Shown: positions 49,894 to 61,197, counted from the first letter of the stretch. The stretch: 64,000 nucleotides of DNA from Azorinus chamasolen (GCA_963576725.1 OY755252.1:56759985-56823984), one strand, 5' to 3'. Notes: generated by a model from the sequence alone, not told the origin. Numbers and translations are program-made.

Positions 49894-52800
49894 GTATATA
49901 TACTATAAACAATATTGATATATTTGTTCGCTAGTCACTGTTCAATATTCTAGTCTTTACCATTAAACTATATTACATTATTCTTTCACTCTATTTTATT
50001 TGTCCCTTTCTCCCCTCCTCTCTCTGTTCTGTTTAACCCTTTCTCTCTCTCTCTTCTCTTATTTCTTTTGTTTGTCTGTCTGTCCATCTGCCTGTAAGTG
50101 TCTATTTCTCTCTCTGTCTTTCCCTGTGTCTCTGTCTATATGTCTTTCTCTTTCTCTATTTATCTCTGTCTCCCTCTCTGTCTGTCTCTCTGTCGCTTTG
50201 TGTTCTGTGTCTCTCTGTGTCTGTCTGTGTCTGTCGCTCTGTCTCTCTGTTTGTCTCTCTGTCTGTCTCTCTCGAGTTTGAGATCGATCGAGTTGATATC
50301 GATCGAGATTGAGATCAATCTATTGATTAAGATCAATCTATTGATTGATCGATCAATTGATAGACTAATTGAGATGCAGATAAGACTATCTCCTTTATCA
50401 CAGTCACCAAAGTATACGAACATTATGCTATCCATTGGGAAATACCTATTCAACTGACAGTCATGTCATAATGTAATATTGAATAGAGAGTAAGGAGAGA
50501 AATGTTACCTAATTTTCCCTAATGTTCCACGTCAATGTCAGAATCTGAAAATTCTGTTGTAATAAATGAAAATACATTGTGTAGATTCGTTTCCATCTGA
50601 ATATTAATGTCGTTAAGTGAAACTTCCATTGTAATGGATGTTGTTCATGTTGTATCAAGAATTGATTGTGCATGTTTAACATATTTTTTGTAATAGGGAT
50701 GCTACTACACCGGGAACCACAATGCAGATCTAGCAGCAGCCTGGATTATAGAGAACCAACACAGAAATCTGGATGGACCATTAGAGGTATTTAACATTAA
50801 AGTAAAAACAGTGTAAAACCATCTAACAGTATAAAACATCTAACAGTACAAGATACAAGAAGCTTTATTTTCAGTCGGGTTTACAACAAATACTATTAGC
50901 TATATCAGAAGCTATTTGACGACTATACTAACATAAAACAATAACACTAAAACAAACAGCCTGTAAATTATATAAGATAAAGTTTAGCATATTGAAAAAA
51001 TACATATAAGATATATAGATATATTTAAAATCTCAAGTTTAATATAAATATTAATATTTGTTACCATTTATGCATCACATTTTACTAGATCAAGGGAGGT
51101 AATGCCGACACAGTTAAATGGTATAAGATAAGAAAAAAAGAAGACCAAACTATGGGTATTTAGGCACTGAATTATTATTATCACAGTTTAAGTAAGTACT
51201 TATATTATCCTATGTAAACAGTCTTCAGAGTTTACCTTGCAGATTCAGACTGTCTGATTAGTAAATTAATTGTCAAATGGTTTGAAAATCTGGTCAGTGT
51301 GAGTTAAATACACATAACACTATTGATTATATACATATATTTGAAATTATATGTACAGGTCACCGTATATGTACTGCCATTTCAGCGGTTTGTAAAGCAG
51401 AACACTTCACTTTTGTACCATTTTTATAACTCTTTACAAATTAGACTGACATAGTCACAAAAAGTGTAACTTTATTTCCACAGTTTCTGTCATTTTAAAA
51501 GTTCCTTTGTTCAAGATGCCATTATGAATATAAGTAATTAAGCTAATTAATATTCATAGACATAACTTCTGACATGAATATTCATAGAGTAAGAATTGGA
51601 CTTCTTGTGTGTACGTTTTTACTGAAGTTGACTTTCCATAATTTTTCAGGAGGATCTCGACTTTGAGGATGACGAAGAGGAAGAAGTGGAATTTCCGGAT
51701 GGCATTGAGCTGTACAAGATGGTGTTTATTGTGAACATGGAGCTGGGTATGGGTGTGGGCAAAGTTGGAGCCCAGTGCGCCCATGCTGCCTTGGCCTTGT
51801 ACAGAATGATGGTTGAAAACCCAGAGAGGTTTGGAACCCAGCTAATGAGTTGGGAACAGTTTGGGTGAGCAAACATTTTATGTGCCCCCTTATGAAAGAG
51901 TGAGGGGCATCTAGATCTTTCTTACTGTTTGTGTGTCATGTATGTGTCACAAAGGGTATACATTAAACCCCTTGAAAAATATTGGTCTTGGAGACAGGTG
52001 GCAGCTTAATGCAGGGGGAAAGTCATGCAGGAGCTTTCTGCATGACTTTCACCCTACATTAGGCGGCCACCTGCCTAAAAGTATCTAAATTCTTCTCTAT
52101 TAGAATTCCAGTTCAAAGGGATTTAATTGTAACCCTTGTCCTCATATAAACACGTTTTTATGCTTTTGTAAACAGAGTAGACCCAGATCAGATAGCTCCT
52201 ACATAATATTCAACTGGGAAAGGGTTTAGGCCAAAATTTCCTGTGTCATGTGTCGATAAAAAAATTAATCTAATTAGTATGTATTATGACATAATTTCTT
52301 ACATGAATGTACATCAATTAACCATTTCCTTCATATAATCTCCTTTTCACACATTTTCCAAACAGAATAGACACAGATCAGATGGCTCCTATAGGAACAT
52401 TCTGATCTGTCTGCTCTGTTTGCTAAAGGAATTTGATATATTTGTTTCTTTACTTTCTGAAATGGCTACAATGTTCCAGCTTTATGGAATTTATTTTTAT
52501 GGTTTATAATTTATGGTTATTTATAATCATTTTGTCCATGAATATTCAGTAGGTATTGAACTTTGGAATACACATAGAACAGGGAAAGGGTTAAAGTGTT
52601 GAATGAGGATCTATTGAATAGGTTTATGTAAAAACACAATGTTATGACCGATTCTGACACATTTCAGAGAAACAAAAATAGTGTTGAAAGCCGACAGTGC
52701 TGCACAGTTAGTTGAATTGGCCAAGAAGGCAGAGAGCGCAGCATTACCTAACTACATTGTACAAGACGCTGGCAGAACACAGGTATGTACAAATCATGCT

Positions 52801-54734
52801 GTGCGGTTATTTGTGAGGTAAATTTTGTTTGCGCAGTTTCTCCAAAATCTTTGGTTGGATTTCATGAAACTTCATAGGATTGATCAGCACCATGCCTAGT
52901 TGTGCATATATTTTTCCTGTTCCTGTTAGATGATTTTCTCTGCAGAGTTATGGGACTTTGAAATTTTTACGTGGAAAATTTTGTCGGCGCGGTTTCTCCA
53001 AAACCTTCTGTAGAATTTTTATGAAACTTCATAGGATTGATAAGCACCATACCTAGTTGTGCATATCTTATTCCTGTTCTAGTTCTATGATTTTTGCAGA
53101 GTTATTAGACTTGAAATTTTTGAGTTATGGCACTTTTACATGGAAAATTTTGTCAGCGCACATTCACCAAAACCTTTGGTCTGATTTTCCTAAAACTTCA
53201 TATGATAGATCAGCACCATGCCTAATGGTGCACATCTTATTCATGTTGTGGTTTGATGATTTTGTGCAGAGTTATGGGACTTGAAATTTTTACATGGAAA
53301 ATTTTGTCCGCCTGGTAGGGGTGGGGGAGACATTAGTTTATGTGTCAAAAACATCCTTTGAAAAATTTACATTATATAAAATTCAGCTAATAAATATTCA
53401 TGATGTCATTATTTCTTACATAAATTTTAACCATTGCCTCATATTGACGCCTCTGTAAAAGTCACTTTTTGAACCCATTGTGATAAATAGAGCATTTGCT
53501 CCATGCTCTTTTATTCAAAGAGGTTGGGTCTTAAAATAGCATATGAGGCAGTAAGTTTAAAAATAGCCTATGAGGTAATGGGTTAAGCAAGGAAACAGTT
53601 AAAAGCATGTTTTTGCTCAACTTTTCGAAGTCGGCGTCCTCATCACACTTCAGTTAAGGTTTTTGTTGAAGTCCATATTTAGCTCACCAGAGCACAAAGT
53701 GCTCAGGGTGAGCTTTTGTGATCGCCTGATGTCTGTTGGCGTGCCTCATCAGTCGTCAGTTGTCAGCAATTTGAACCTTTAAAAATCTTCTCTGAATCTA
53801 CAGGGTTCTCAGCTTTCATCTTTGGCACATAGCATCATCTGTAGGTCCTCTACAAAAGTTATATAAATTATGCCCCTGGGATCAAAATTGGCCATCCCAG
53901 GGGTCTTGTTTTCTATAGAAACATATAGTAAAACTTTGAAAATCTTCTCCTCTGAAACTGGAAGGTTCTCAGCTTTCATATTTCTCGCTCTCTGGCTTCA
54001 CTAATATTGGGAGTTATTGCCCTCTGTAAAGAAAATCACATTTCTTTTGTCAGGACGATAGCTCCTATATGGCACATGCCATTGGAGTTAAACTTCATAC
54101 ATGGAAAGATCATGATAAGAGAAAGCGTCATGCATAAGATCCTTTACTAGGGCTTCAATAAATTTACAGTTATTGCCCCTTGTACATTTGTTTAACGCTT
54201 TCTTGTCCGTACGATAACTCCTACATGGCTCTTGCCATCGTATTGAAACTTCATACATGGAAAGAGCATGATGAGAGAAAGTGTCATGAACAAGGGCCAT
54301 CTGGTTTCAATACTTTTGGAGTTATTGCCCTTTGTTACATTTTTTGGCCGATCAATAACTCCGGTTCGACCGATGCTATTGGAATGACATTTTATTTATG
54401 GAAAGGGCATGATGAAAGTAAGTGTCATGCACAAGGGCCATAACTCTGGTACCAATATTTTTGGATTTATTAGCTGTTATCATTTTCTTCTTGAAAAATG
54501 TGGTGTGGAAAGTGCATAATGAGAGGAAGTATCAGTCATCAAGTCCATAACAGTTTTAGTGATTTCCCTTACATATTGTTTTTATTAGAGGGGAGACATC
54601 CGTTTTTGTGACAAAAACCTGGAGTTTTTGTTTCTTTTTCATTTCAGATTGCAGCTGGATCTCATACGGTGCTGGGAATATTTGGAAAAGTGGACACAAT
54701 TGACACTATAACTGGAAAGTTGAAATTACTTTGA
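49792..54734 (+). CDS. UBA-domain / peptidyl-tRNA hydrolase 2 protein (join 49792..49893, 50697..50786, 51650..51864, 52668..52782, 54648..54734)
   Basis: Five exons, about 202 residues, all junctions GT-AG with matching phases 0,0,2,0. Residues about 14-58 look like a UBA three-helix fold (EDLVNTLMGIGFSRNAAIKG, then AAAWIIENQ). Residues 65-79 are an acidic linker. Residues 84-202 are a PTH2 domain with MGVGKVGAQCAHAAL, the YIVQDAGRTQIAAGS core and the C-terminal LKLL. Known PTH2 enzymes cleave peptidyl-tRNA from stalled translation; UBA domains bind ubiquitin. A link between ubiquitin and stalled peptides is therefore plausible but is inference. The frame stays open upstream of the ATG to a possible acceptor at 49765-49766, so a further 5' coding exon cannot be excluded. 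No membrane anchor is visible, unlike vertebrate PTRH2. Confidence 0.9.
49985..50360. repeat. CT/TCTG microsatellite and GATC-rich tail in UBA-PTH2 intron 1
   Basis: 50001-50275 is nearly all CTGTCTCTC-type repeats. 50280-50360 is a run of GATCGATC/ATTGATTGATC phrases. Open frames here are low complexity and not genes. Confidence 0.88.
50697..50786 (+). CDS. UBA-PTH2 exon B (UBA helix 3)
   Basis: 90 nt, phase 0 at both ends, acceptor taatag. It encodes GCYYTGNHNADLAAAWIIEN, the typical end of a UBA domain. Confidence 0.88.
50787..51649 (+). other. UBA-PTH2 intron 2
   Basis: AT-rich with no strong repeat match. A short AATTAATATTCATAGA A-like tail is at 51530-51590. Confidence 0.5.
51650..51864 (+). 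CDS. UBA-PTH2 exon C (acidic linker, PTH2 N-terminal half)
   Basis: 215 nt ending in phase 2 at donor gtgagc. It holds the acidic run FEDDEEEEVEF and the PTH2 strand YKMVFIVNMELGMGVGKVGA. Confidence 0.93.
51959..52131. mobile_element. TA MITE, TACATTAAACCCC family
   Basis: TACATTAAACCCCTTGAA and TTCAAAGGGATTTAATTGTA ends. Hairpin 51993-52076 with AGGTGGCAGCTTAATGCAGG arm, the same module as families D and E. Confidence 0.78.
52130..52230. repeat. A-family MITE, internal deletion
   Basis: AACCCTTGTCCTCATATAAA start, left arm, then AATATTCAACTGGGAAAGGG. Confidence 0.7.
52318..52594. mobile_element. A-family TTAA MITE, full length
   Basis: TTAACCATTTCCTTCATATA to GAACAGGGAAAGGGTTAA. Small internal duplication around TTTATGGTTTATAATTTATG. 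It ends about 75 bp before exon D. Confidence 0.85.
52668..52782 (+). CDS. UBA-PTH2 exon D (PTH2 core)
   Basis: 115 nt, acceptor tttcag, donor gtatgt. It encodes ETKIVLKADSAAQLVELAKK and NYIVQDAGRTQ, the conserved PTH2 substrate-site segment. Confidence 0.93.
52800..53340 (-). mobile_element. Tandem-core element (reverse of 15.1 kb family)
   Basis: Three units of about 165 bp (TTTCATGAAACTTCATAGGA, TTGATCAGCACCATGCCTAG, GCAGAGTTATGGGACTTGAA) and a GTGGGGGAGACAT end. Confidence 0.75.
53428..53586. mobile_element. B-family MITE, internal deletion
   Basis: TTAACCATTGCCTCATATTG to GAGGTAATGGGTTAA. The right arm of the hairpin is lost after GCTCCATGCTC. Confidence 0.75.
53681..53960 (-). repeat. 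Hairpin-headed element, AGCTCACCAGAGCAC type
   Basis: Hairpin 53681-53714 (AGCTCACCAGAGCAC, GTGCTCAGGGTGAGCT), then GATGTCTGTTGGCGTGC and a core with AATCTTCTCTGAA units. Confidence 0.65.
53985..54612 (-). mobile_element. Tandem-core element (reverse of 10.9-12.2 kb family)
   Basis: Four to five units with GGAGTTATTGCCCTTTGT and GAAACTTCATACATGGAAAG, ending GAGGGGAGACATCCG. It lies directly before exon E of the UBA-PTH2 gene. Confidence 0.78.
54648..54734 (+). CDS. UBA-PTH2 exon E and stop
   Basis: 87 nt after acceptor atttcag. It encodes IAAGSHTVLGIFGKVDTID and ITGKLKLL, then TGA. No clear AATAAA is seen close downstream. Confidence 0.92.
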   Translation: MAAGSHTVLGIFGKVDTIDTITGKLKLL

Positions 54735-55106
54735 AATACATCTAACCAAATCTTAGACATTGTGCAAATTTTATCCCTTTACTTCATGCATATTGATGTA
54801 CAGGGCCTTTTTCACCATTTTGGGAATATGACCCATACTACTGAAATAGACACAGTCAAGCCAAAACCGTCTAAAATACATAAACAAACAGCTGACCCAG
54901 TTTGTCATTTGTTTATGAATTTTGAAGTTTTGGTATGACTTTGAATTTTCTGGCTAAGCACTTTTACCTCTGAATTGAGAATGTTTCAGCCAAAATTTGG
55001 GAAATCCCCCACTTTTTGCCTTTATTGCAAAAAAACCCCCATGTAACATAAAGTCTTTAAAAGACATTAATTGTCATGACAAACTGTACACACACTTTAA
55101 TACACA

Positions 55107-55178
55107 AACAAACAAAGTAGACTAAGATCTGACAATTCCTGTAGGAGCTGTCTGATGTGGGTCTACTCTGTTTGCAAA
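55107..55178. repeat. A-family hairpin
   Basis: AAACAAAGTAGACTAAGATC arm, apex CAATTCCTGTAGGAGCTG. Confidence 0.62.
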
Positions 55179-55443
55179 GGTTAAGGTGTCAAAAATTTAA
55201 GTATAGGTTTAAGCTTTGTGTACATAGTTATTCATTTATGTTTAAAAATATTGATTAAAATGTACATAATCCAGTTATTGTTTTCTTCTTGTAATGAAAA
55301 TAGAAAAGCGACCCCATCATCTAGGAAGCCGTCTGATCTGGGTCTACTCTGTTTGCACATGCTTAAAACACGTTTATATGAGGGAAAGGGTTAAGGGAGG
55401 TAACTCTGTTAACCATGTTAGCCAACTATCCTGTAGGTAGTTC

Positions 55444-55681
55444 TTAACCCTTTCCCTGTTCTATTTTTAGGCCAAATTTTCAATACCTACTGAATATTCA
55501 TTAACAAAATAGTTAGATAGATATATGGAAGGTGGAACATTGTACATAGACATTTTAGAAAGCAAATAAAAAATCTATCGAGTTGCATTAGCAAACAGAG
55601 CAGATCCAGATCAGCCGTCTGATCCTGGTCTACTATGTTTGTAAATGCGTGAAAACACGTCTATATGAGGGAAAGACTTAA
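55444..55681. mobile_element. A-family MITE (reverse)
   Basis: TTAACCCTTTCCCTGTTCTA to GAGGGAAAGACTTAA. The apex is deleted, leaving AGATCAGCCGTCTGATC. Confidence 0.8.
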
Positions 55682-55905
55682 TCCTTTACTCCATCAATAC
55701 GCCTTTTCACGCCTTTGCAAACAGAGTAGACCTAGATCAGGATCTGCTCTATTTGCTTATGATATCATAAAGATATGATTATACAGTTTCTGCCATGGTC
55801 AAAATGCCCGTGTCCATATGCTATTACAGTAAATTAATCGAATTAATATTCAGGACGTCATTATTTCTTACACAAATATTCGTGAATGAATAGGCTAAAA
55901 GAGTA
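55678..55905. repeat. A-related MITE sharing TTAA with its neighbour
   Basis: TTAATCCTTTACTCCATCAA start. Short hairpin GAGTAGACCTAGATC/GATCTGCTC. Confidence 0.68.
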
Positions 55906-56390
55906 AATTTTGCAAAACTAGATCCCAATCAAATGGGGGAAATTTATGACGATGAATGACAGAAATAATTTAAAACGCCTAATTCAATTTAACTCTTTAC
56001 TCCATATACATGTACATGTACGTAAGAAATAATGGCTTCATGGATATTAATTTTATCTTGTCTATTTCGAAGAAACGTCGAGCTATTGTGATCACTGGGT
56101 CGTAGGCGTTGTCATAGTTGTAAGCGTTGATGTCGTCGTTGTAGGTGTGCACACACTTTAATGTACATGTAGCTGATGAATCAAAATGTATAAGATCGAA
56201 CTTCATAGGTTGGTAGATCTCTTTGAGAAGAAGCGTATTCAGCGGACAAGCACCATATCAGACGAGCGTTGGCGCCGCAGGTGGCTCTTGTTTATAATTG
56301 CTTGTCAACACAGAAATATTTGGCCATGGCTGACGGTGAAGAATCAAGATCCATAACAAAATAGAGCAGCCCTTTTCGCTTTAACATCTT

Positions 56391-56636
56391 TTAACCCTTT
56401 CCTTCATATAAACGTGTTTTCAGGCATTTGCAAACAGAAGACCCAGATCAGACGCTCCTATAGGAGCCGTCTGATCAGGGTCTGCTCTGTTTGCTAATGG
56501 AATATGAACGATCTGTTTCTTTACTTTCTAAAATGGCTACAATTTCTACCTTCCATATTTCATTATAACTATCTCGCCCATGAATGTTCAGTAGGTGTTG
56601 CAATTTGAAAAAAACATGGAACAGGGAAAGGGTTTA
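56391..56636. mobile_element. A-family TTAA MITE, full length
   Basis: TTAACCCTTTCCTTCATATA to GGAACAGGGAAAGGGTTTA. Hairpin with apex CGCTCCTATAGGAGCC. Confidence 0.84.
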
Positions 56637-57380
56637 CTCGCAGAGGTACTCGGAGGGTTGATTCTAAAAAGTGGTCACAACATAGGGTTTGGTGGAGAAA
56701 TGATAATTTGAGTATGCACCGTTATCTGTAGCAATGAACATAATTATGCACCTAGCGTATCTTTCTAAACAAATCTTCCCGTTTAGCTCCTGTAGGATCC
56801 GCCTGATCTGAGTCTACTCTGCATGTGTATGAAATTATAACAGATCTGTATCCCTGCTTATAAAACGTTTTAGTTGAGTCTGAGTTCGTTCTCAAAATTT
56901 TTGGCTTTGACTCAAATCTGACCAATCAAAAACTTGAGAACAAACTCAGACTCAACTAAAAAAACTTTACAAGCATGGACCCTGACTATACAGTTCCTTC
57001 AAATAACAAAACGGTTCTTTACGCATATGCAATCAAAAAAACCCTGCTAATAAATATGCATGATGGCATTGTTGTAGACATAATTGGGATAACCTCAGCG
57101 ATACCGTTTTAAAGTCCATTCTTCCTCGATCTCTAACGCCCGTGATCCGATTTCGAATCCTTTTCGATATAGAGCTATGATTAATTCTGATCTGTCAGCT
57201 TTATCCTTTACTATTAGTACATGTATCATTATCGACCTGAATAATGCAAAGACCTTTGATAACATGTGTTATCATAGGTCTTTGAATAATGACATAGTGA
57301 GTATTCATTAGATTAATTTTTTAAAATGGCCTATCAACACAGAAAGTTCTTGGTCATGGCAGAAAATACAGAAACAGTTA

Positions 57381-57588
57381 TACAGTAAAACTTTTCTATA
57401 ACGGCCACTAAATCGTGTTAATTAGTTGGTATTTAGGACAGGTGACTGCTTAAAGCAAGTTGAAAGTAAAACAGAACGCTCCTAAAGGAGCGTTCTGTTT
57501 TACTTTCACCTTGCATTAAGCAGCCACCTCTCTTTAACACAAAATACTTGATGTAACTTAGTGGCCATTATAGAGAGGTTTTACTGTA
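57381..57588. mobile_element. D-family TA MITE, best copy
   Basis: 208 bp, TACAGTAAAACTTTTCTATA to ATAGAGAGGTTTTACTGTA. Hairpin with GGTGACTGCTTAAAGCAAG, AAACAGAACGCTCC and apex CTAAAGG. Confidence 0.87.
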
Positions 57589-57617
57589 CATGTATATATT
57601 ACTTCATAAGCAAACTG

Positions 57618-57680
57618 AGCAGATCCTCATTAGACAGCTCCTACCGGAGCCGTTTGATCTGGGTCTATTCTGCTTGCAAA
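57618..57680. repeat. A-family hairpin
   Basis: GCAAACTGAGCAGATCCTCA arm, apex CAGCTCCTACCGGAGCCG. Confidence 0.65.
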
Positions 57681-57897
57681 GATGTTAAAATGGTGACCTT
57701 AGGGATTTCGTTGTGAAGTCCATTCTTATTTTCACTGGATCTCTGAAACCAGTTGACCAAGTTTCGTAGTGTTTTCGATGTTTTGTCATTTGGACTTTAA
57801 TCCTTTCTGAAATGTCAACTCAAGGCAGATTTCCCCATGTCCTGCCAAGCTGTATACATTCAACGGGCAACAATCGAAGAGGAACACTGTGTAAAAT

Positions 57898-58323
57898 ACA
57901 GTAAAACCTCTATAACAGCCACTAAATTGTGATAAGTACATGTAGTTAGGGCAGGTGGCTGCTTAAAGCAAGGTGAAAGTAAAACAGAACGCTCCAATAG
58001 GAGCGTGTAGTTACATGTAGTTAGGGCAGGTGGCTGCTTAAAGCAGGTACATGTAGTTAGGGCAGGTGGCTGCTTAAAGCAAGGTGAAAGTAAAACAGAA
58101 CGCTCCAATAGGAGTGTGTAGTTACATGCAGTTAGGGCAGGTGGCTGCTTAAAGCAGGTACATGTAGTTAGGGCAGGTGGCTGCTTAAAGCAAGGTGAAA
58201 GTAAAACAGAACGCTCCAATAGGAGCGTTCTGTTTTACATTCACATTGCTTTAAGCTGCCACCTGCCTTTAACACAACATATGTGAAGTAATTTATTGGC
58301 CGTTATTGAGAGGTTTTACTGTA
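57898..58323. mobile_element. D-family MITE with amplified hairpin arm
   Basis: D-family ends. The left hairpin arm is repeated in a unit of about 118 bp (GTACATGTAGTTAGGGCAGG, TGGCTGCTTAAAGCAAGG, AACGCTCCAATAGGAG) two further times, followed by one normal right arm. The open frame across it is a repeat artefact. Confidence 0.84.
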
Positions 58324-58465
58324 ACACAGTAAAGTTTCGCTAATGCGACCACATAATGTATTAACATACGAGTGTGTAAAAGCAGGTCGTTGTTTGACGC
58401 AAGGCAACAGTAACGCAGAAAGCTCTTATAGCAACTTTCTGTGTAACTCTTTTTTTTGTCCAGCT

Positions 58466-58712
58466 TTAACCATTTCCCTTATGTAAACGCATTTTGACGC
58501 ACCTGCAAACAGAGTAGACTCAGATCAGACGGCTCCTATAGGAGCCGTCTGATCAGGGTCTGCTCTGTTTGCTTATGGTGTAATATAGATCTGATTCTAC
58601 AGCTTCTTCTTGGGAAAAATATCATCTGTTCATAAGCCATTATAAAAATAATCTTATTAATATTTATGACGTCATTATATCCTATATGAATATTCATCAG
58701 GGAAATGTTTAA
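58466..58712. mobile_element. A-family TTAA MITE
   Basis: TTAACCATTTCCCTTATGTA to CATCAGGGAAATGTTTAA. Hairpin about 58505-58573, apex GGCTCCTATAGGAGCC. Confidence 0.84.
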
Positions 58713-58850
58713 GCTATTACCAGTTTAACTCCCGTATTAGACTTATTAGCGACACTTTACGGTATATAATAAATCCAATGTATTTTCCAGACTCACATTG
58801 TATGGATGTGTTTAGATTAACAGGATGCATTATGATGTCCAACATGTATA

Positions 58851-59160
58851 TACAGTTGAAACTCGATCTCTCGAACTCGGGTAACTCGAACTTAGCGATA
58901 ACTCGAATTAAAAGTTCAGTCCTTCCAAAGTTTACAATACAGGATTGTTCTAAAATGTATCACTGCGCATATCTACAGCTTAATGCAAGTCGACAGTAAT
59001 GCTAAAAGCTCCTATAAGAGCTTTCAGCATTACTTTAGACCTGCATTAAGCTGTGAACTTGAGACTTTGTTCAGATTAGAAATTGGATGATTCGAACCTC
59101 TAGTATCTCGAAGTTGTTTAAATGGTTCCTTGAAGTTTGAGATATCGAAGTTCAATTGTA
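58851..59160. mobile_element. E-family TA MITE
   Basis: TACAGTTGAAACTCGATCTC to GATATCGAAGTTCAATTGTA. Hairpin with GCTTAATGCAAGTC arm, GTAATGCT, apex AGCTCCTATAAGAGCT. Confidence 0.86.
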
Positions 59161-59509
59161 CATGTTCATCACAAAGTCAGCTCAATACTGCCGCGCATTA
59201 TTACCAAATACATTGATTCTTGATAATCAGGCGTCTTTTCTGGACGCAAGCTGTTGCATATTGCCAATCGAGCCGCGAATGTAATAGAATGTACGTATTC
59301 AACCTATTTAGCAAGTTCAATATTTTTTATCATAGAGTTCGCTTCAGTCTGAATCCCTGATGAGACTCTCAGCGTCTTATCTGAATCCAAACTGTATGAA
59401 AAAGATTACTATTCAATCGCCTATATACTTCAGTTTAAGTGATTTTACAATATGCCCCAGTCAACAAATAATTGGCGTATACTGGGACCCCACACCATCC
59501 CGCGAACTA

Positions 59510-59756
59510 TTAACCCTTTCGGCGCCAAATTTCTAATTGTCGTCTGCAATCCAATTTTTGTTAAATCATTCGGTACAATAAGGAAATGAGATAAATAAAT
59601 GCAAATTTCAAAGGAATAAAGAACAGATATAGAAATAAAATTTGAGACAAAAAGTGAAGTCCCTGATCAGACGCAGCCTTGAAAAGGCGGCGTCTGATCT
59701 GGGACTGCACTATTTGTCGTGGTGCATTTATGCGACACCGGCGGTGAAAGGGTTAA
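59510..59756. mobile_element. F-family TTAA MITE
   Basis: TTAACCCTTTCGGCGCCAAA to GCGGTGAAAGGGTTAA; nearly identical to 41199-41445. Confidence 0.87.
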
Positions 59757-59865
59757 ATCGCTAAAGATACGAGAAAATAGAACATTTCCTATTTCTGAAT
59801 ATAGTGCCCGTGCAGTATACTTTATCCCCTTTGTTCCCTCAATCCCATATATGGGACGTAGGCAA

Positions 59866-59932
59866 ACAGTGTAGACTCTGATCAGACGTCGCATAATGCG
59901 GCGTCTGATCAGAGTCTACACTGATTTTAATA
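59866..59932. repeat. Hairpin, GTGTAGACTCTGATCAGACG type
   Basis: Long perfect arms around apex GTCGCATAATGCGGCG. Confidence 0.75.
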
Positions 59933-60224
59933 TAAAACTGAATGAAATTGAAAATTTAGGCCAGGCACCCCTTAGATAAAAATTGGACTAATCCAATATA
60001 TAAACATGGAAGAATCCACTGGGAGCAAGTTGGTTTATCTATCTAACCGTGTATTACATTTACTGTATAGTCTCAGAATGCGCCTGTTACCTGTGACTTT
60101 TCCAAGCTGCGGGAGTGCAAAAAGCCCATAATGTTATAAAGTTCAGCTGCACGAAATGACGTCATGCGTTGTACGTGCACCAAAAAAAATCACAATAGAA
60201 CTTCTCTATGGCAACTACTAAATG

Positions 60225-60520
60225 AACATAAGGTGTCTTGTTAAACAGATGCTAGCTTAATGCAAAACCAATGTAATGCAGAAAGCTCCTTGATTGTAGC
60301 TTAATGCAGAAAAATGACGTAATTAAAACAGAAAACTCTTAACCGGTAGCTTAATGAAAACCGATAGTAATGCAGAAAATTTGCAGATGGTAGCTTTATG
60401 CAGATTGACAATAGCGCAGAAAGCTCCCAGATGGTAGAAAATGGATAACGAAATTAAACAGAAAGTTCCAATGGGAGGTATCTGCATAACTTTCGTCCTG
60501 CATTAAGGTAAACGTGTTTA
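60225..60520. repeat. Degenerate tandem copies of the GCTTAATGCAG module
   Basis: Four or five repeats of TAGCTTAATGCA with GTAATGCAGAAAGCTCC-like phrases, without a closed hairpin except at the end. Confidence 0.6.
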
Positions 60521-60531
60521 TAATACATGTA

Positions 60532-60857
60532 TACAGTTGAATTTCGATATCTCGAACTCCGATAACTCGAACTTCGGGATAACTCGAACAAGAAGTCTAG
60601 TCCTTCCAAAACTTACAATACAGAATTGCTCTAAAATCTATCGCTACAGATAATATCTAGAAACACAAGTCACAGCTTAATACAGGTCTAAAGTAATGCT
60701 GAAAGTTCTTATATGAGCTTTCAGCATTACTTTAGACCTGTATTAAGCTGTGGCCTTGAGGAATTGTTTAGATAAGAAATCAGATGACTCGAGCTTCTGT
60801 TATCTCGAGCTAATTTGTATGGTCCCTTGAAGTTCGAGTTATCGAAGTTCAACTGTA
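60532..60857. mobile_element. E-family TA MITE, full length
   Basis: TACAGTTGAATTTCGATATC to TTATCGAAGTTCAACTGTA. Hairpin GCTTAATACAGGTCTAAAG, AGTTCTTATATGAGCTT apex. Confidence 0.88.
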
Positions 60858-61197
60858 CATATCAACATACCTTTTGATAAGAGTAGAAGGGTGTTACAGT
60901 ACTGATGCCATTACCCTCGCATCAGTTAATGATATCGTTGCCAGTAAACTTATTTCAGAAAAACGGTTTAATGTTTATGCTATGCGAAAAATGCTTAAAC
61001 TTTTAGATTTATGTTGCCATTAATATATATCGTACGAGAATAGAATACTTCCGAATGGCGAAAGGTAAACAGAAACTTTAGACTGAAAACAAATTGATGA
61101 GTAGATTTTAAGTGCAGTTGGCCTAACCACAGCATAAACACATGTATTTGTCAGACAGGCAACAGACTGAATAATTAATCTAAACTGTTAACCCTTT

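Noticed and set aside
50000..50457. Open frames of about 90-120 residues on both strands
   Set aside because: They are translations of a CT/TCTG microsatellite in an intron of the UBA-PTH2 gene.
57860..58219. 119-residue repetitive open frame on the - strand
   Set aside because: It is created by tandem copies of a MITE hairpin arm.
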